NCBI GenBank assembly: GCA_937874275.1 | Contig: CALNAU010000107.1 | Span: forward strand, 1 to 7,829 | DNA length: 7,829 nucleotides | From: an uncultured Clostridia bacterium | GTDB taxonomy: Bacteria > Bacillota > Clostridia > Christensenellales > Aristaeellaceae | Direction: 5' to 3' | Part shown: piece after piece, positions 1 through 7,411 of the stretch | How positions within the stretch are numbered: the first letter of the stretch is position 1 | How the letters are laid out: every line of letters starts with the position of its first letter | The notes under the pieces: model-generated | Database searches by the model: none | Seen by the model: only the letters and a program-made list of their open reading frames with translations | What the model was told of the DNA's origin: nothing | Translations under genes and position numbers: made by a program

Positions 1-513
1 GTGGTCAGCGACCGGCCCGATGCCTACGCGCTGGAGCGCGCACGCCAACATGGTGTGGAGGCCCTTGCCATTGACCGCGCCAAGCTGGGCACCGCGAGGG
101 TGGAGGCCGAGCTCATGAATGCCCTTCAGGCGCAGCGGATCGATTTAATTGTACTGGCGGGCTTTCTGATGATTCTCAGCCCGGCCTTTACCGAGAGGTA
201 TGCCGGGCGCATTGTCAACGTGCATCCCTCCCTGCTGCCCGCCTTTGGCGGCAAGGGGTACTATGGCCTCAAGGTGCATCAGGCCGTGCTGACGCGGGGC
301 GTCAAGGTTACGGGCGCCACCGTGCACCTGGTGACGGAGGAGCCCGATGGCGGCCCCATTTTGCTGCAAAAGGCGGTGCGCGTGCACCGGCGGGATACGC
401 CCGAAAGCCTGCAGCAGCGCGTGATGCGTGAGGCCGAGTGGCAGTTGCTGCCCCGCGCGGTGGAGCAACTGTGCCGCAGTTTGATGAAGGAGAAGAAACA
501 TGTCAAACCATGA
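1..513 (+). CDS. purN: Phosphoribosylglycinamide formyltransferase PurN, 5' partial
   Basis: This enzyme (GART) moves a formyl group from 10-formyltetrahydrofolate to GAR, giving FGAR, in step 3 of cytosolic purine synthesis. The frame is open at base 1 and the protein begins at the VVSDRPDAYALERA segment, which in the family follows the first strand and helix. The N-terminal region of about 35 residues, with its glycine-rich phosphate loop, is therefore outside the window, and the GTG at base 1 is an internal valine codon. In the visible 170 residues, VNVHPSLLP carries the catalytic Asn73 and His75, and EEPDGGPIL carries the catalytic Asp116 (equivalents of E. coli N106, H108 and D144). Between them, GGKGYYGLKVH is a few residues longer than the E. 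coli loop, a form I associate with Firmicutes. The 3' end overlaps the next gene by 14 nt. The identification is secure; only the 5' end is unknown. Confidence 0.96.
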   Translation: MVSDRPDAYALERARQHGVEALAIDRAKLGTARVEAELMNALQAQRIDLIVLAGFLMILSPAFTERYAGRIVNVHPSLLPAFGGKGYYGLKVHQAVLTRGVKVTGATVHLVTEEPDGGPILLQKAVRVHRRDTPESLQQRVMREAEWQLLPRAVEQLCRSLMKEKKHVKP

Positions 514-1225
514 AGCGCACCCCGCCGATTTGCCCGCCCGGCTTAGGCAGAATCCCTACCCCGGCCGGGGCATCATGCTTGGCCTCACGCCTGACGGCAG
601 CAAGAGCTGGGCGCTGTACTTCATCATGGGGCGCAGCGTCAATTCGCGCAACCGCGTGTTCATTCGCGAGGAGGATGGCTTGCGCATCGAACCCTATGAC
701 CCGGCCTTGGTGAGCGACCCGTCGCTCATCGTGTACCGCCCGGTGCGCACCCATGGGCGACAGCTCATTGTCACCAACGGGGACCAGACCGATACCATTT
801 ATAACGCACTGGCCGCGGGCGGCAGCTTTGAAGCCGCGCTGCGCACCCGCACCTTTGAGCCCGACGCCCCCAACTACACCCCGCGCATCAGCGGGCTGGT
901 GGATTTGGATACTGGCGATTACCGCCTCAGCATCCTGAAGGCTGCCGATGCGGCAGGCACCGCCTGCCTGCGCTGCTTCTATGAGGTTCAGGCGCGGCCG
1001 GGCATTGGGCACTTCATCCATACCTATCAGGGGGACGGCAATCCGCTGCCCTCGTTCGCTGGGGAACCCATACCGGTCAGCCTGCCGGGCGACCTGCAGG
1101 CCTACGCCGACAGCGTGTGGCAGAGCCTGGACGCGGACAACAAGGTGGCCCTGTACGCTCAGGAGACCGACCTGAAAACCGGCGAATCGCACCATTACCT
1201 GTACAACCGGCACAGCGCCCGATGA
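500..1225 (+). CDS. purO: IMP cyclohydrolase, PurO family (stand-alone)
   Basis: The 241-residue protein is predicted to close FAICAR to IMP, the last step of the pathway, in the cytosol. It matches the PurO-type IMP cyclohydrolase family (PF07826-like, an Ntn-hydrolase-like fold first described in methanogenic archaea), not the MGS-like cyclohydrolase domain of bacterial PurH. Visible family blocks are NPYPGRGIMLG (18-28), YFIMGRSVNSRNRVF (40-54), NGDQTD (93-98), FEPDAPNYTPRI (119-130) and GHFIHTYQGDGNPLPSF (170-186). It is somewhat longer than the roughly 200-residue archaeal proteins, with about 17 extra N-terminal residues. The ATG at 500 is preceded by GAAGGAG (486-492) at a 7-nt spacing. 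The gene starts inside the end of purN (14-nt overlap) and ends 14 nt before the AICAR formyltransferase gene, whose product makes its substrate. The family call is from motif memory; the position beside a cyclohydrolase-less formyltransferase supports the function strongly. Confidence 0.92.
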   Translation: MSNHEAHPADLPARLRQNPYPGRGIMLGLTPDGSKSWALYFIMGRSVNSRNRVFIREEDGLRIEPYDPALVSDPSLIVYRPVRTHGRQLIVTNGDQTDTIYNALAAGGSFEAALRTRTFEPDAPNYTPRISGLVDLDTGDYRLSILKAADAAGTACLRCFYEVQARPGIGHFIHTYQGDGNPLPSFAGEPIPVSLPGDLQAYADSVWQSLDADNKVALYAQETDLKTGESHHYLYNRHSAR

Positions 1226-1227
1226 CC

Positions 1228-1233
1228 AAGGAG
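1228..1233 (+). promoter_or_regulatory. Ribosome binding site AAGGAG that fixes the AICAR formyltransferase start
   Basis: AAGGAG lies 6 nt before the ATG at 1240. A competing in-frame ATG at 1222 overlaps the stop of the previous gene as ATGA, but it has no purine-rich Shine-Dalgarno sequence upstream and lies just 5' of this site. The site therefore favours 1240 as the start. Confidence 0.8.
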
Positions 1234-1239
1234 ATTGAC

Positions 1240-2424
1240 ATGCAAGAGATGACGCTGAAATATGGCTGCAACCCGCACCAGAAGCCCGCCGGCCTCAGCA
1301 TGGCGGACGGCAGCGCGCTGCCTTTTGAGGTATTGAACGGCAACCCCGGCTACATCAACTTTCTGGACGCGCTCAACGCCTGGCAATTGGTGCGCGAGCT
1401 GCGCATGACCACCGGCCTGCCCGCTGCTGCCTCGTTTAAACATGTCAGCCCTGCGGGGGCCGCCGTGGGCCTGCCCATGGACGACAGCCTGCGCCGCGCC
1501 TGTTTTGTGGATGACCTGCCCGAGGTGCAGGATTCGCCGCAGGCCATTGCCTATGCCCGCGCCCGCGGGGCGGACCGCCTGTGCTCCTTTGGCGACTGGA
1601 TTGCGCTGAGCGACCGCTGCGATGCGGCCACCGCCCGCCTGATTGCCCGCGAGGTATCGGACGGCGTGGCGGCGCCGGGCTATGACGAGGAGGCACTGAC
1701 TATTCTCAAGGCCAAGCGCAAGGGCAGCTATGCCTTGCTGCGCATGGACGAAGGCTATCAGCCGCCGGTGGAGGAGCGCCGAGAGGTGTTTGGCGTCACC
1801 ATGACCCAGCACCGCAATGACGCCGTGATCGATGAAAGCCAGTTGTGCACCATCCCCACCGCCAAGAAGGAGCTGCCAGATGCCGCCAAGCTGGATTTGC
1901 TGGTGGCGCTGATCACGCTGAAATACACGCAGTCCAACTCCGTATGCTTTGCCCGAGATGGGCAGGCCATCGGGGTTGGCGCGGGCCAGCAGAGCCGTGT
2001 GCACTGCACCCGCCTGGCCGGCGACAAGGCCGACCTGTGGCACCTGCGCCAGCACGAGGCGGTGCTGTCGCTGCCGTTTTTGCCCGGCCTGTCCCGCCCG
2101 GTGCGCGACAACGCCGTTGACCTGGTGCTCAGCGACCGGGCGGAGGCAGCCCTGGCCGGGGAAGGGTGGCGTGCCTTGTTCTCAGAGCGGCCCCGGGTGC
2201 TGACCGTTGCCGAAAAGCGGGCCTACCTTGATAGCCTCACCGGGGTATCCCTGGCTTCGGACGCGTTTTTCCCCTTTGACGACAGCATCCTGCGCGCGGC
2301 GCAGTCGGGCGTAAGCTTTGTGGCCCAGCCGGGCGGCTCGGTGCGCGATGACGAGGTGATTGCCGCCTGTGACAGGCTGGGCATGGCGATGGCCATGACC
2401 GGGCTGAGGCTGTTTCACCATTGA
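1240..2424 (+). CDS. AICAR formyltransferase, monofunctional (PurH C-terminal type)
   Basis: The 394-residue cytosolic enzyme transfers a formyl group from 10-formyltetrahydrofolate to AICAR, giving FAICAR (step 9). It matches the formyltransferase half of PurH/ATIC and has no N-terminal MGS-like cyclohydrolase domain. KYGCNPHQ (7-14) opens the domain, as in fused PurH. SFKHVSPAGAA (65-75) holds the Lys67-His68 pair known to be catalytic in the family. KYTQSNSVC (228-236), GVGAGQQSR (245-253), DAFFPF (341-346), QPGGSVRDDEV (363-373) and the terminal RLFHH are also present. About 390 residues is the expected size for the stand-alone form, so this is not a truncated PurH. The start at 1240 is chosen over 1222 because of a well-placed AAGGAG. 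The upstream PurO-type gene supplies the missing cyclohydrolase activity. No symbol is given, because 'purH' normally means the bifunctional protein. Confidence 0.94.
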   Translation: MQEMTLKYGCNPHQKPAGLSMADGSALPFEVLNGNPGYINFLDALNAWQLVRELRMTTGLPAAASFKHVSPAGAAVGLPMDDSLRRACFVDDLPEVQDSPQAIAYARARGADRLCSFGDWIALSDRCDAATARLIAREVSDGVAAPGYDEEALTILKAKRKGSYALLRMDEGYQPPVEERREVFGVTMTQHRNDAVIDESQLCTIPTAKKELPDAAKLDLLVALITLKYTQSNSVCFARDGQAIGVGAGQQSRVHCTRLAGDKADLWHLRQHEAVLSLPFLPGLSRPVRDNAVDLVLSDRAEAALAGEGWRALFSERPRVLTVAEKRAYLDSLTGVSLASDAFFPFDDSILRAAQSGVSFVAQPGGSVRDDEVIAACDRLGMAMAMTGLRLFHH

Positions 2425-2440
2425 CCATGCGGGAGGGTAC

Positions 2441-3706
2441 ATGAAAATTCTGGTCATCGGTTCAGGCGCGCGTGAGCACGCCATCGTGAAAGCGCTGCAT
2501 GGGGATGCGCGCGTCACGGCACTCTACGCCCTGCCCGGCAACGCCGGCATGGCCGAGGCCGTGTGCCTGCCGGGCGACCTCATGGACAACGCGGCCGTGG
2601 TGCGGCAGGCGCTGGCGCAGCGCATCGATTTTTGTGTCGTCACGCCGGACGACCCGCTGGCCAACGGCCTGGTGGACGCGCTGGAGGAGGCGGGCATCGC
2701 CTGCTTTGGCCCCACGCGGGCGGCGGCGCAGATTGAGGCCAGCAAGGTGTTCGCCAAGGAGATGATGAACAAGTACGGCATCCCCACCGCGGGCTTTGCC
2801 GTGGCGCACAATTTTGAGGAGGGCATGCAGGCGCTGCGCGGCATGCCCTGCCCGGTGGTGGTCAAGGCTGATGGCTTGACCAAGGGCAAGGGCGTGTTGA
2901 TTGCCCAAACGCAGGCCGAGGCGGAGGACGCGCTGCGCAGCGTGTTTTGCGACAAAGCCTTTGGCGAGGCGGGCAGCCGCGCCGTGATTGAGGAGTTTTT
3001 GACCGGGCCCGAGGTATCGGTGCTGGTGCTCACCGATGGCGAGGCGCTGGTGCCCATGCCCTCGGCCATGGACCACAAGCGGGCGCTGGATGGCGACCTG
3101 GGCCTCAACACCGGCGGCATGGGGGCCATTGCCCCCAACCCCTGCTACACTGCGGACATGGCCAAGCGCTGCATGGAGGAGATCTTTGTCCCCACCGTGC
3201 GCGCCATGGCGGCCGAGGGCACGTCCTTTCGCGGCTGCCTGTTCTTTGGCCTGATGCTGACGCCCCAGGGCCCCAAGGTGCTGGAGTACAACGCCAGGTT
3301 TGGCGACCCGGAGATCCAGGTGGTCTTTACCCTGCTGCAAAACAGCCCGCTGGATGCCTTTCTGCACTGCCGCAACGGCGGCCTGCAGGCGGATGATTTG
3401 CGGTTTGACACGGGCAGCGCCTGCTGCGTGGTGCTGGCCAGCGGCGGCTACCCCGGCGCGTTCAAAAGCGGCTTCGCTATCGCGCAGCAGCCCCATGACG
3501 GCACGGTCTACTATGCCGGTGTGCGTCGCGAGGGCGGCCAACTGGTCACGGCGGGCGGCCGGGTGCTGAGCGTGTGCGCCGCGGGGGCTACTTTGCAGGA
3601 GGCCGTGGACGCGGCCTACCGCGCGGCCGGGCACATCCACTTTGACGGCGCGCACATGCGCACAGACATCGGACAGCGCGCGCTGCGCGGGGAGGGAATG
3701 GCATGA
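2441..3706 (+). CDS. purD: Phosphoribosylamine-glycine ligase PurD (GAR synthetase)
   Basis: This ATP-grasp ligase joins 5-phosphoribosylamine and glycine to give GAR (step 2), in the cytosol. The 421-residue length is normal for bacterial PurD. The N domain starts with MKILVIGSGAREHAI (1-15), and the ATP-grasp core follows. VVVKADGLTKGKGV (139-152) is the nucleotide-binding loop, VIEEFLTGPEVSV (182-194) contains the conserved acidic pair, and DHKRALDGDLGLNTGGMGA (211-229) is the family signature. EYNARFGDPE (282-291) carries the metal-binding Asn and Glu region. The C domain includes LVTAGGRVLSV (368-378) and ends with the typical FDGAHMRTDIGQRAL (401-415). Small departures from common sequences are GSGAREHA for the usual GGREHA, and TPDDPL (68-73) where many homologues have GPE-x-PL. 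A GGGAGGG (2431-2437) precedes the ATG with a rather short spacer. The stop overlaps the purL start as ATGA. Confidence 0.96.
   Translation: MKILVIGSGAREHAIVKALHGDARVTALYALPGNAGMAEAVCLPGDLMDNAAVVRQALAQRIDFCVVTPDDPLANGLVDALEEAGIACFGPTRAAAQIEASKVFAKEMMNKYGIPTAGFAVAHNFEEGMQALRGMPCPVVVKADGLTKGKGVLIAQTQAEAEDALRSVFCDKAFGEAGSRAVIEEFLTGPEVSVLVLTDGEALVPMPSAMDHKRALDGDLGLNTGGMGAIAPNPCYTADMAKRCMEEIFVPTVRAMAAEGTSFRGCLFFGLMLTPQGPKVLEYNARFGDPEIQVVFTLLQNSPLDAFLHCRNGGLQADDLRFDTGSACCVVLASGGYPGAFKSGFAIAQQPHDGTVYYAGVRREGGQLVTAGGRVLSVCAAGATLQEAVDAAYRAAGHIHFDGAHMRTDIGQRALRGEGMA
3689..3706 (+). promoter_or_regulatory. purL ribosome binding site and ATGA start/stop overlap
   Basis: GGGGAGGG (3689-3696) lies inside the last codons of purD. 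Its GGAGG core (3691-3695) is 7 nt from the purL ATG at 3703. The ATG shares bases with the purD TGA at 3704-3706. This arrangement is commonly linked to translational coupling or ribosome re-initiation, which would keep PurD and PurL synthesis in step; coupling here is inferred. Confidence 0.7.
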
Positions 3707-6700
3707 CGGTACGCAGGGTATATGTGCAAAAACGGCCCGGCTTGCGCCACGAGGCGGAGGCGCTGAAGGTGGAGCTGCGGGATTTTCTGGGCCTGCAGGG
3801 CATCACGGACGTACAGATAATCAACCGCTACGATGTGCAGGGGCTGGACGAAGCGGCCTTTGAACAGGTGGTACGGCATGTGCTCAGCGAGCCGCAGACC
3901 GATGAATGGTTTTTTGAACAGCCGCCAATGGACGCGGCGCATTCCTTTGCCCTGGAGTACCTGCCCGGTCAGTTCGACCAGCGGGCCGATTCGGCGGCTC
4001 AGTGTATCCAGCTGCTCACCATGGGCGAGCGGCCGCTGGTGCGCACGGCCAAGCTGTATTTATTGTCGGGCGATATCACCCAGCAGGATACGCAGGCCGC
4101 GCTGCGCTATGTGTTAAACCCCGTGGAGAGCCGGGTGGCCGACCTGGCCCTGCCGGCCTCGCTGGACATCCGCGCCGGGCAGCCTGAGCAGCCGCCCGTG
4201 CTGATGGGCTTTCGCCGCATGGACGCGCAGGCCATTGAGGCGCTGCGCCGCGAGCATGAGCTGGCCATGGAGGAGGATGACATCCGCTTTTGCATGGCGC
4301 ACTTTGACAGCATCGGGCGCGACCCGGTGCTCACCGAGATGAAGGTGATTGACACCTACTGGTCCGACCACTGCCGCCACACCACCTTTTTGACCGAGCT
4401 GACCGACGTGCGCATCGACCACCCGGCGGCACAGGCCGCTTGGCAGGAGTACAAGCAGGTGCATGACGCGGTGCGGCCGGGCCGCCCCCACACGCTGATG
4501 GATGTGGCCACGCTGGCGGCCTCCGCCATGCACAAGGCGGGCAAGCTGCCCCAGCTGGTGGACAGCGAGGAGAACAACGCCTGCACCATCCGCGTGACTG
4601 CGGATACCGCCGAGGGGCCGCAGGACTGGTTGCTGCTGTTTAAGAACGAGACCCACAACCACCCCACCGAGATTGAGCCCTTTGGCGGGGCAGCCACCTG
4701 CATTGGCGGCGCCATCCGCGATCCGCTGTCTGCCCGGGCGTATGTATACGCCGCCATGCGCGTGACAGGTGCTGCCGACCCCACCGTACCCATTGGCGAT
4801 ACCATCCCCGGCAAGCTGCCCCAGCGGCAGATTGTCACCGGCGCTGCCCAGGGCTATGCCAGCTATGGCAATCAGATTGGCCTGGCGACCGGGCTGGTCA
4901 AGGAAATCTATCACCCCGGCTACGCCGCCAAGCGCATGGAGATCGGCGCGGTGCTGGGCGCCGCGCAGGAAAAGCACGTGCGCCGCGAGCGCCCGGCCCC
5001 CGGCGACGTGGTGCTGCTGGTGGGTGGGCGCACAGGTCGGGACGGCATCGGCGGCGCAACTGGCTCCTCCCAGGCGCATACCGCCGACTCGGTCACCGAT
5101 TGCGCGGCCCAGGTGCAAAAGGGCAACGCCCCCGAGGAGCGCAAGCTGCAGCGTCTGTTCCTCAACCCCGAGGTGTCGCGCCTCATCAAGCGGTGCAACG
5201 ACTTTGGCGCGGGCGGCGTATCCGTCGCCATCGGCGAATTGACCCCTGGCCTTGAGATTGACCTGGACCGCGTACCGCTTAAATACATCGGCCTGAACGG
5301 CACCGAGATTGCCATCAGCGAATCCCAGGAGCGCATGGCTGTGGTGGTAGCGGCGCAGGATGCCAACCACTTCATCGCCCTGGCCGGGGAGGAGAACCTG
5401 GAGGCCACGGTGGTCGCCCGGGTCACCGATGACGAGACGCTCACCATGCGCTGGCAGGGGAATACCATCGTGTCCTTAAGCCGCGCCTTTCTGGATACCA
5501 ACGGCGCGCCCAAGCGGATGCAGGCGGCCATCCGGCCCGGCAAGCCGCTGCCGCCGGTGCGGGTGAACAGTTTCCGCGAGGGTCTGCTGGCGCTGGCGGG
5601 GGACCTCAACGGCTGTTCCGGCCGCGGGCTGTCCGAACGTTTTGACGCCACCATCGGCGCGGCCAGCCTGCTGATGCCCTTTGGCGGCGTCCGCCAGCTC
5701 ACCCCGCCCATGGCCATGGCGCACCTGCTGCCCGTACCCGGCGGCACGGAGACCTGCTCCTTCATGTCCTATGGGTTTGACCCGGTTGTCTCCCAGCACG
5801 ACCCGTACCGGGGCGGCTACCTGGCGGTGGTGGAAGCGCTGGCCGCGCTGGCGGCCACAGGTGCTGATACCCGCGGTGCCTACCTCACCCATCAGGAGTA
5901 TTTTCCCAAGCCCGGGCAGGACCCGGCGCGCTGGGGGCTGCCGCTGGCAGCACTGCTGGGCGCGTTCCGGGCGCAGATGGCGCTGGGTGTGGCGGCCATC
6001 GGCGGCAAGGATTCCATGAGCGGCAGCTTTAACGACCTGGATGTGCCGCCCACGCTGGTGTCCTTCGCTGTGGCGGCGGGTAAGGCGGGCGACGTGATTT
6101 CGCCGGAGTTGAAGCAGGCTGGGCACACGCTGGTATGGCTGCGCCCCCGGGTGGACGAGGACGGCCTGCCGGTGCCCGAGTCGTTGCTTCAAGTGTTTGA
6201 CACCGCATGCGGCATGATGCGCCGGGGCAAGGTGGCCGCCGCGGCCACGCCCCGCTTTGGCGGCGTGGCGCACGCGCTGGCCCAGATGGCGCTGGGCAAC
6301 CACATCGGGGTGCGGGTAGAGGGCAACATCCCGCTGACGGAACTGTTCGGCTCGGCCGATGGCTCGCTGATTCTGGCGCTGACCGAACCCATGGACGTGG
6401 GCATCAGGCTGGGCGAAACGCTGGCCGAGCCCGTGCTGCGCCATGGGGACGACGCGCTTTCTATTGAAGACTACCTGCGCCCCTACGAGGCGCGGCTGGA
6501 GCCCGTGTTCCCATCCCGTGTGCCCGGCCAGGCAGGCCTTGCGCCGGTCATCAGCAGCCCGCACAAGCCCATCAAGGGTGTCCGGCTGGCCAAGCCCCGG
6601 GTGCTCATTCCGGCGTTTCCCGGCACCAACTGCGAGATAGACACCGCCCGTGCCTTTGAGCGCGCCGGCGCGGTGCCCGAAATCATCATCCTGCGCAACC

Positions 6701-7389
6701 TGCGCCCCGAGATGGTGCAGGAGAGCGTGCTGCGCACGGCCAAAGCCATGCGCAATGCGCAGATTGTGCTTATCCCCGGCGGCTTCTCCGGCGGCGATGA
6801 GCCCGATGGCTCGGGCAAGTTCATCACCTCCTTCCTGCGGGCCGAGCCCATGCAGGAAGCGTTGGATGACTTACTGGAACAGCGCCTCGGCCTGCTGGGC
6901 GGCATATGCAACGGGTTTCAGGCGCTCATCAAACTGGGCCTGGTGCCCCATGGCCGCATCGACCGGGCGGACGCCGCCAGCCCCACCCTCAGCCACAACC
7001 TGATCGGCCGCCACCAATCCCGCCTGGTGCGGGTGCGGGTGGCCTCCACGCTGTCGCCCTGGTTTTCCAGGCGCCGGGTGGGGGATATTCAGTTACTGCC
7101 CATCTCCCACGGCGAAGGCCGCCTGATATGCGATGAGGCGCAGCTGGCCCGATTGGCAGAGAACGGCCAGATTGCCGCGCAATACGCGGATGAGCAGGGG
7201 GTGCCCAGCATGGACATCGCCCACAACCCCAACGGCTCTGCCTGGGCTGTGGAGGCGCTGACCTCGCCCGATGGGCGTGTGATGGGCCGCATGGGCCATG
7301 CCGAGCGCGCGCTGCCCGGCCTCTACCGCAATGTGCCCGGCCTTGACCTTGACCCGATGTTCCTGTCTGCGGTAGACTATTACAGTTAA
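3703..7389 (+). CDS. purL: Phosphoribosylformylglycinamidine synthase PurL, single-chain
   Basis: This enzyme converts FGAR, glutamine and ATP to FGAM, glutamate and ADP (step 4), in the cytosol. One 1228-residue chain holds what many Firmicutes split into PurS, PurL and PurQ. The N-terminal PurS-like domain covers roughly 1-150, and the linker ends in TYWSDHCRHTTF (218-229). The first AIRS-like half has FKNETHNHPTEIEPFGG (313-329) and GGRTGRDGIGGATGSS (441-456). The second AIRS-like half has PGGTETCS (679-686) and IGGKDSMSGSF (766-776). The class I glutamine amidotransferase domain starts near 963 with PAFPGTNCEID (970-980), then PGGFSGGDE (1025-1033). The nucleophile is Cys1069 in GGICNGFQ, followed by SHGEGR (1135-1140) and the His1199/Glu1201 pair in GHAER, where E. 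coli has PHPER. All catalytic residues are in place and no frameshift is seen. The length and YWSDHCRH form resemble clostridial single-chain PurL rather than the roughly 1295-residue gammaproteobacterial form. Confidence 0.97.
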   Translation: MTVRRVYVQKRPGLRHEAEALKVELRDFLGLQGITDVQIINRYDVQGLDEAAFEQVVRHVLSEPQTDEWFFEQPPMDAAHSFALEYLPGQFDQRADSAAQCIQLLTMGERPLVRTAKLYLLSGDITQQDTQAALRYVLNPVESRVADLALPASLDIRAGQPEQPPVLMGFRRMDAQAIEALRREHELAMEEDDIRFCMAHFDSIGRDPVLTEMKVIDTYWSDHCRHTTFLTELTDVRIDHPAAQAAWQEYKQVHDAVRPGRPHTLMDVATLAASAMHKAGKLPQLVDSEENNACTIRVTADTAEGPQDWLLLFKNETHNHPTEIEPFGGAATCIGGAIRDPLSARAYVYAAMRVTGAADPTVPIGDTIPGKLPQRQIVTGAAQGYASYGNQIGLATGLVKEIYHPGYAAKRMEIGAVLGAAQEKHVRRERPAPGDVVLLVGGRTGRDGIGGATGSSQAHTADSVTDCAAQVQKGNAPEERKLQRLFLNPEVSRLIKRCNDFGAGGVSVAIGELTPGLEIDLDRVPLKYIGLNGTEIAISESQERMAVVVAAQDANHFIALAGEENLEATVVARVTDDETLTMRWQGNTIVSLSRAFLDTNGAPKRMQAAIRPGKPLPPVRVNSFREGLLALAGDLNGCSGRGLSERFDATIGAASLLMPFGGVRQLTPPMAMAHLLPVPGGTETCSFMSYGFDPVVSQHDPYRGGYLAVVEALAALAATGADTRGAYLTHQEYFPKPGQDPARWGLPLAALLGAFRAQMALGVAAIGGKDSMSGSFNDLDVPPTLVSFAVAAGKAGDVISPELKQAGHTLVWLRPRVDEDGLPVPESLLQVFDTACGMMRRGKVAAAATPRFGGVAHALAQMALGNHIGVRVEGNIPLTELFGSADGSLILALTEPMDVGIRLGETLAEPVLRHGDDALSIEDYLRPYEARLEPVFPSRVPGQAGLAPVISSPHKPIKGVRLAKPRVLIPAFPGTNCEIDTARAFERAGAVPEIIILRNLRPEMVQESVLRTAKAMRNAQIVLIPGGFSGGDEPDGSGKFITSFLRAEPMQEALDDLLEQRLGLLGGICNGFQALIKLGLVPHGRIDRADAASPTLSHNLIGRHQSRLVRVRVASTLSPWFSRRRVGDIQLLPISHGEGRLICDEAQLARLAENGQIAAQYADEQGVPSMDIAHNPNGSAWAVEALTSPDGRVMGRMGHAERALPGLYRNVPGLDLDPMFLSAVDYYS
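7349..7378 (+). promoter_or_regulatory. Possible sigma70-type promoter inside the 3' end of purL
   Basis: TTGACC (7349-7354, five of six matches to TTGACA) and TAGACT (7373-7378, four of six to TATAAT) are 18 nt apart. Transcription would start near 7385, about 15 nt before the ribosome binding site of the downstream hydrolase. The TTGACC occurs twice in tandem (7343 and 7349), but this simply encodes Leu-Asp-Leu-Asp of PurL. The -10 is weak with no extended element, so chance is a real possibility. Confidence 0.25.
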
Positions 7390-7398
7390 GTCTCACAC

Positions 7399-7405
7399 AA
7401 AGGAG
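7399..7405 (+). promoter_or_regulatory. Ribosome binding site AAAGGAG for the serine hydrolase
   Basis: AAAGGAG sits 6 nt before the ATG at 7412, in the only AT-richer spacer of the region (7390-7411). It sets the start of the right-edge gene, whose frame runs open off the window. No hairpin with a T-run is present in this 22-nt spacer, so there is no visible terminator after purL. Confidence 0.8.
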
Positions 7406-7411
7406 CATCCC

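Noticed and set aside
1..3. GTG at base 1 as the true purN start
   Set aside because: The protein would lack the N-terminal strand and phosphate loop of the family. The valine falls inside a conserved VVSDRPDAYAL-like segment, so the gene is cut by the window edge.
1117..1239. N-terminal extension of the AICAR formyltransferase from the ATG at 1117, which might hint at a remnant cyclohydrolase domain
   Set aside because: The extension is only 41 residues, lies out of frame inside the PurO-type gene, resembles no MGS-like domain and has no ribosome binding site as good as that at 1228.
2462..3655. A 397-codon open frame on the minus strand opposite purD
   Set aside because: Its peptide is rich in His, Ala, Gly, Arg and Leu with no recognisable motif, and lies exactly antisense to a well-conserved gene. 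Long antisense open frames are expected from strong GC bias at third codon positions.
4114..5370. A 418-codon open frame on the minus strand opposite purL, and a similar 362-codon one at 5476-6564
   Set aside because: Same reasoning: low-complexity His/Gly/Ala-rich translations, no motif, and full antisense overlap with intact PurL.
7390..7411. Rho-independent terminator after purL
   Set aside because: The spacer is too short and contains no inverted repeat or T-run.
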